Shown: piece after piece, positions 20,639 through 22,142 of the stretch
Layout: each line of letters opens with the position of its first letter
How positions within the stretch are numbered: position 1 is the stretch's first letter
Source: an uncultured Desulfovibrio sp.
GTDB lineage: Bacteria; Desulfobacterota; Desulfovibrionia; Desulfovibrionales; Desulfovibrionaceae
Assembly (NCBI GenBank): GCA_900547595.1
Contig: URHE01000029.1
Coordinates: 1 to 22,142, forward strand
DNA: 22,142 bases
Direction of reading: 5' to 3'
The notes under the pieces: model-generated
Databases searched by the model: none
Seen by the model: the letters and a program-made list of their open reading frames with translations, nothing else
Told to the model about the DNA's origin: nothing
Translations under genes and position numbers: made by a program

Positions 20639-21693
20639 GCTCCGCTGGCCGGATTTTCCGGCGCGGAGGGCGCCGGGACAGACGGCACGGTCGCGAGGCT
20701 CCGGGGCCGGAGCTTGCGGGTCATGAGCCTGCGGTGGACGAACTCCACGGGCTTCACGCCTTCCGGCACGGCCGCGAGGGGAAACTCCGCGCGGCCCATG
20801 TTGCGGTGGCCGCCCGCGGTGCCCACGTCATGGAAGCAGGCGTCGGCGAAACGGCCAATGTCGCGGCTGCCGTCGCCCCGAAAGATGACGATGACGGTCT
20901 TGCCCACCAGGCCGCTCACGGCGATCCACTTGAGGCCGTGGACCCGCGTGAAGAAATCCGCCACGGAGACGAGCAGGTCCGCGCTCCTGATCTCGTTGAG
21001 CGAGGCATAGGCGCCGCCGCCCCGGCAGTCCGTGAGGCTGCGGAAGGCGCGGGAAAAGAACGGCAGCCACGCGCGGAGGTATTCGCTGCGGCTGATGCGG
21101 CGCAGGAGATTGGCGTCCGCATGGTGGGAAAGCCACTGATAGGCGCGCAGGTCCTCCTCGCTGCCGGAGCGCTCGAACGCGCCCGTGTCCGTGCGGATGC
21201 CGTAGAGCAGGGCCGTGGCGAGCAGGGGCCCGGGCCGCAGGCGCAGGGCCTGAAGCAGGCGGGTCATCATGCTGCTGGTGGCGCCCACATCCGGGCGCAC
21301 GTCGCAAAAGGCGTCGGGCTCGAGCAGGCCCGCAAGCTCCGTCAGCGGGTGATGGTCGATGACGAGGCCATAGACCAGGCCCGCAAAGGCCGGATTGTGC
21401 GCGGGCTGCGAATCCACCATGGCGAAGTGGTCGTAGCAGGAGGCGCGCTCCGGCTGCCAGGGCCTGGCGGGGATGCGCAGGTAGCGCACCATGGCGAGAT
21501 TGTCCGGCCGCGTCACCTCGTTGATGCGCATGATGTCCACGGCATGGGTCTTGTTGTGCATGATGCGCTTGAGCGCCAGGGCCGAGGCCAGCGCGTCCGG
21601 ATCGGCGTTGATGAGGATACACCAGCGCTCGTCCTTCACCAGAGCCTGCCGCCACTGCCTGAAGCCGAGGATCTGTTCCGGTCTCGCCGCCAT
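20635..21693 (-). CDS. DHH-family phosphoesterase (NrnA-like)
   Basis: 352 residues from the ATG at 21693, with AAGGAGG four bases upstream. Motif I reads ILINADPDALASALALKR (the family usually has HxxPDxDALGS; the first His is Asn here), motif II is FAMVDSQPAHN, motif III is the name-giving GLVIDHHPL, motif IV is DVGATSSMM, and the C-terminal DHHA1 domain has AGGHRNMGRAEFPL. Such Mn2+-dependent enzymes degrade oligoribonucleotides 2-5 long, cyclic dinucleotide products or pAp. The substrate here is uncertain, particularly with the altered motif I and a DHHA1 reading AGGH and not GGGH. It is the second gene of a three-gene minus-strand unit. Confidence 0.9.
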   Translation of the reverse strand: MAARPEQILGFRQWRQALVKDERWCILINADPDALASALALKRIMHNKTHAVDIMRINEVTRPDNLAMVRYLRIPARPWQPERASCYDHFAMVDSQPAHNPAFAGLVYGLVIDHHPLTELAGLLEPDAFCDVRPDVGATSSMMTRLLQALRLRPGPLLATALLYGIRTDTGAFERSGSEEDLRAYQWLSHHADANLLRRISRSEYLRAWLPFFSRAFRSLTDCRGGGAYASLNEIRSADLLVSVADFFTRVHGLKWIAVSGLVGKTVIVIFRGDGSRDIGRFADACFHDVGTAGGHRNMGRAEFPLAAVPEGVKPVEFVHRRLMTRKLRPRSLATVPSVPAPSAPENPASGA

Positions 21694-21703
21694 GCGGCCT
21701 CCT

Positions 21704-22142
21704 TCAGCGGGACTGCGGCGCCGCCGCCAGTTCCGCCAGATACCGCCGGGATGCCGCCACCCCCGCCCAGTCAAAGACTTCGGGCAGGTGGACGGCCTCC
21801 GGGGAAAAACGCCGCAACAGGGCGCCCGCCACAGCCCGCTGCTCCCGCGTGAGCGCCTCCAGCGGCAGGTGCCGGTCATGCCCCGGACGGTCGCCCGGCG
21901 CGCTCCAGTGGACGAGCCGCGCGCGCTCCGGCAGTTCCGACGCCAGAAGGGATGTCTGAGCATAGCCCAGCAGGTGCCCGACGTCCAGACAGACGCCCAG
22001 GCCATGCCTGTCGAGAAAGGCCGCGCCCAGACCCGCGAGCTCGCAGTCCCGGACATTCTCCAGCAAAAGCGGGGGCGCCCCGCTCCGGCGCCAGCGGGCG
22101 GCAAATGCCGCCAGGGCACGCGCCGCCGCCGTTTCCGGGCCG
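21704..22142 (-). CDS. TIM-barrel protein, probably cobamide-remodelling phosphodiesterase CbiR-like, C-terminal part, cut by the window edge
   Basis: The frame is open to base 22142, so only the last 145 residues are seen. They contain LLLENVRDCELAGL, GLGVCLDVGHLLGYAQ, LVHWSAPGDRPGHDRHLPLEALT and a C-terminal EVFDWAGVAASRRYLAEL. The Glu-Asn, Asp-x-Gly-His and His-rich loop pattern fits a metal-dependent xylose-isomerase-like/AP-endonuclease-2-like TIM barrel, and I associate it with the CbiR family, which cleaves the phosphoribosyl linkage of cobamides for remodelling; Desulfovibrio-type anaerobes carry it. The identification is from memory of the family and is moderate. A sugar phosphate isomerase/epimerase is the alternative. 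It ends 10 bases before the DHH gene. Confidence 0.55.
   Translation of the reverse strand, partial: GPETAAARALAAFAARWRRSGAPPLLLENVRDCELAGLGAAFLDRHGLGVCLDVGHLLGYAQTSLLASELPERARLVHWSAPGDRPGHDRHLPLEALTREQRAVAGALLRRFSPEAVHLPEVFDWAGVAASRRYLAELAAAPQSR

Noticed and set aside
1..22142. tRNA or rRNA genes, insertion sequences, integrase or phage genes
   Set aside because: No transposase, integrase or phage-type protein is among the real frames and no cloverleaf or rRNA-like segment was seen; the window looks like stable chromosome.

Overview
The window is high-GC, tightly packed bacterial DNA that looks like a chromosome of the Desulfovibrionaceae (a Desulfovibrio-like sulfate or sulfite reducer). 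The evidence is the archaeal-type entry into the shikimate pathway (ADH synthase plus 3-dehydroquinate synthase II) placed directly before pheA and aroA, a urea channel of the family typified by the Desulfovibrio vulgaris protein, and a cobamide-remodelling-type gene. The assignment rests on gene content only; no 16S or other marker is present.

Layout. (1) 1-3486, minus strand: an aromatic amino acid operon, ADH synthase - DQS II - pheA - aroA (aroA runs off the left edge). It is preceded by a promoter, a 33-residue Phe/Tyr-rich leader peptide, a pause hairpin, an antiterminator and a terminator with a U-run. Together these read as a complete ribosome-mediated attenuator. (2) 3530-12388, minus strand: a ten-gene urease cluster, ureA-ureB-ureC-ureE-ureF-ureG-ureD, then a UT-type urea channel, an MFS carrier and a six-helix ion-channel-like protein with a degenerate K+ filter. 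Two strong hairpins separate ureC from ureE. (3) 12389-12860: the divergent control region between ureA and the plus-strand genes, holding several inverted repeats. (4) 12861-18145, plus strand: a dicarboxylate/amino-acid symporter, an Asp/Glu-type racemase, a PLP enzyme of the D-cysteine desulfhydrase / L-cysteate sulfo-lyase type, an NhaC-type antiporter and a GntR/FCD regulator. This looks like a catabolic cluster for a D- or L-amino acid or an amino-sulfonate. (5) 18151-19942, plus strand: a hexapeptide acetyltransferase and an EamA permease. (6) 19745-22142, minus strand: a CbiR-like TIM-barrel protein (cut by the right edge), a DHH phosphoesterase and an AlkA-like glycosylase, coupled head to tail; the glycosylase frame overlaps the end of the EamA gene.

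How it may work together: the urease block imports urea, hydrolyses it and matures its nickel enzyme, and its last gene might pass ammonium or K+. The symporter-racemase-lyase block would take in an acidic sulfur amino acid and release pyruvate, ammonia and sulfide or sulfite, the last being a respiratory electron acceptor in this group. The aromatic operon is probably tuned by Phe (and Tyr) tRNA charging through the attenuator. The first two ideas are inference; the attenuator is read directly from sequence.
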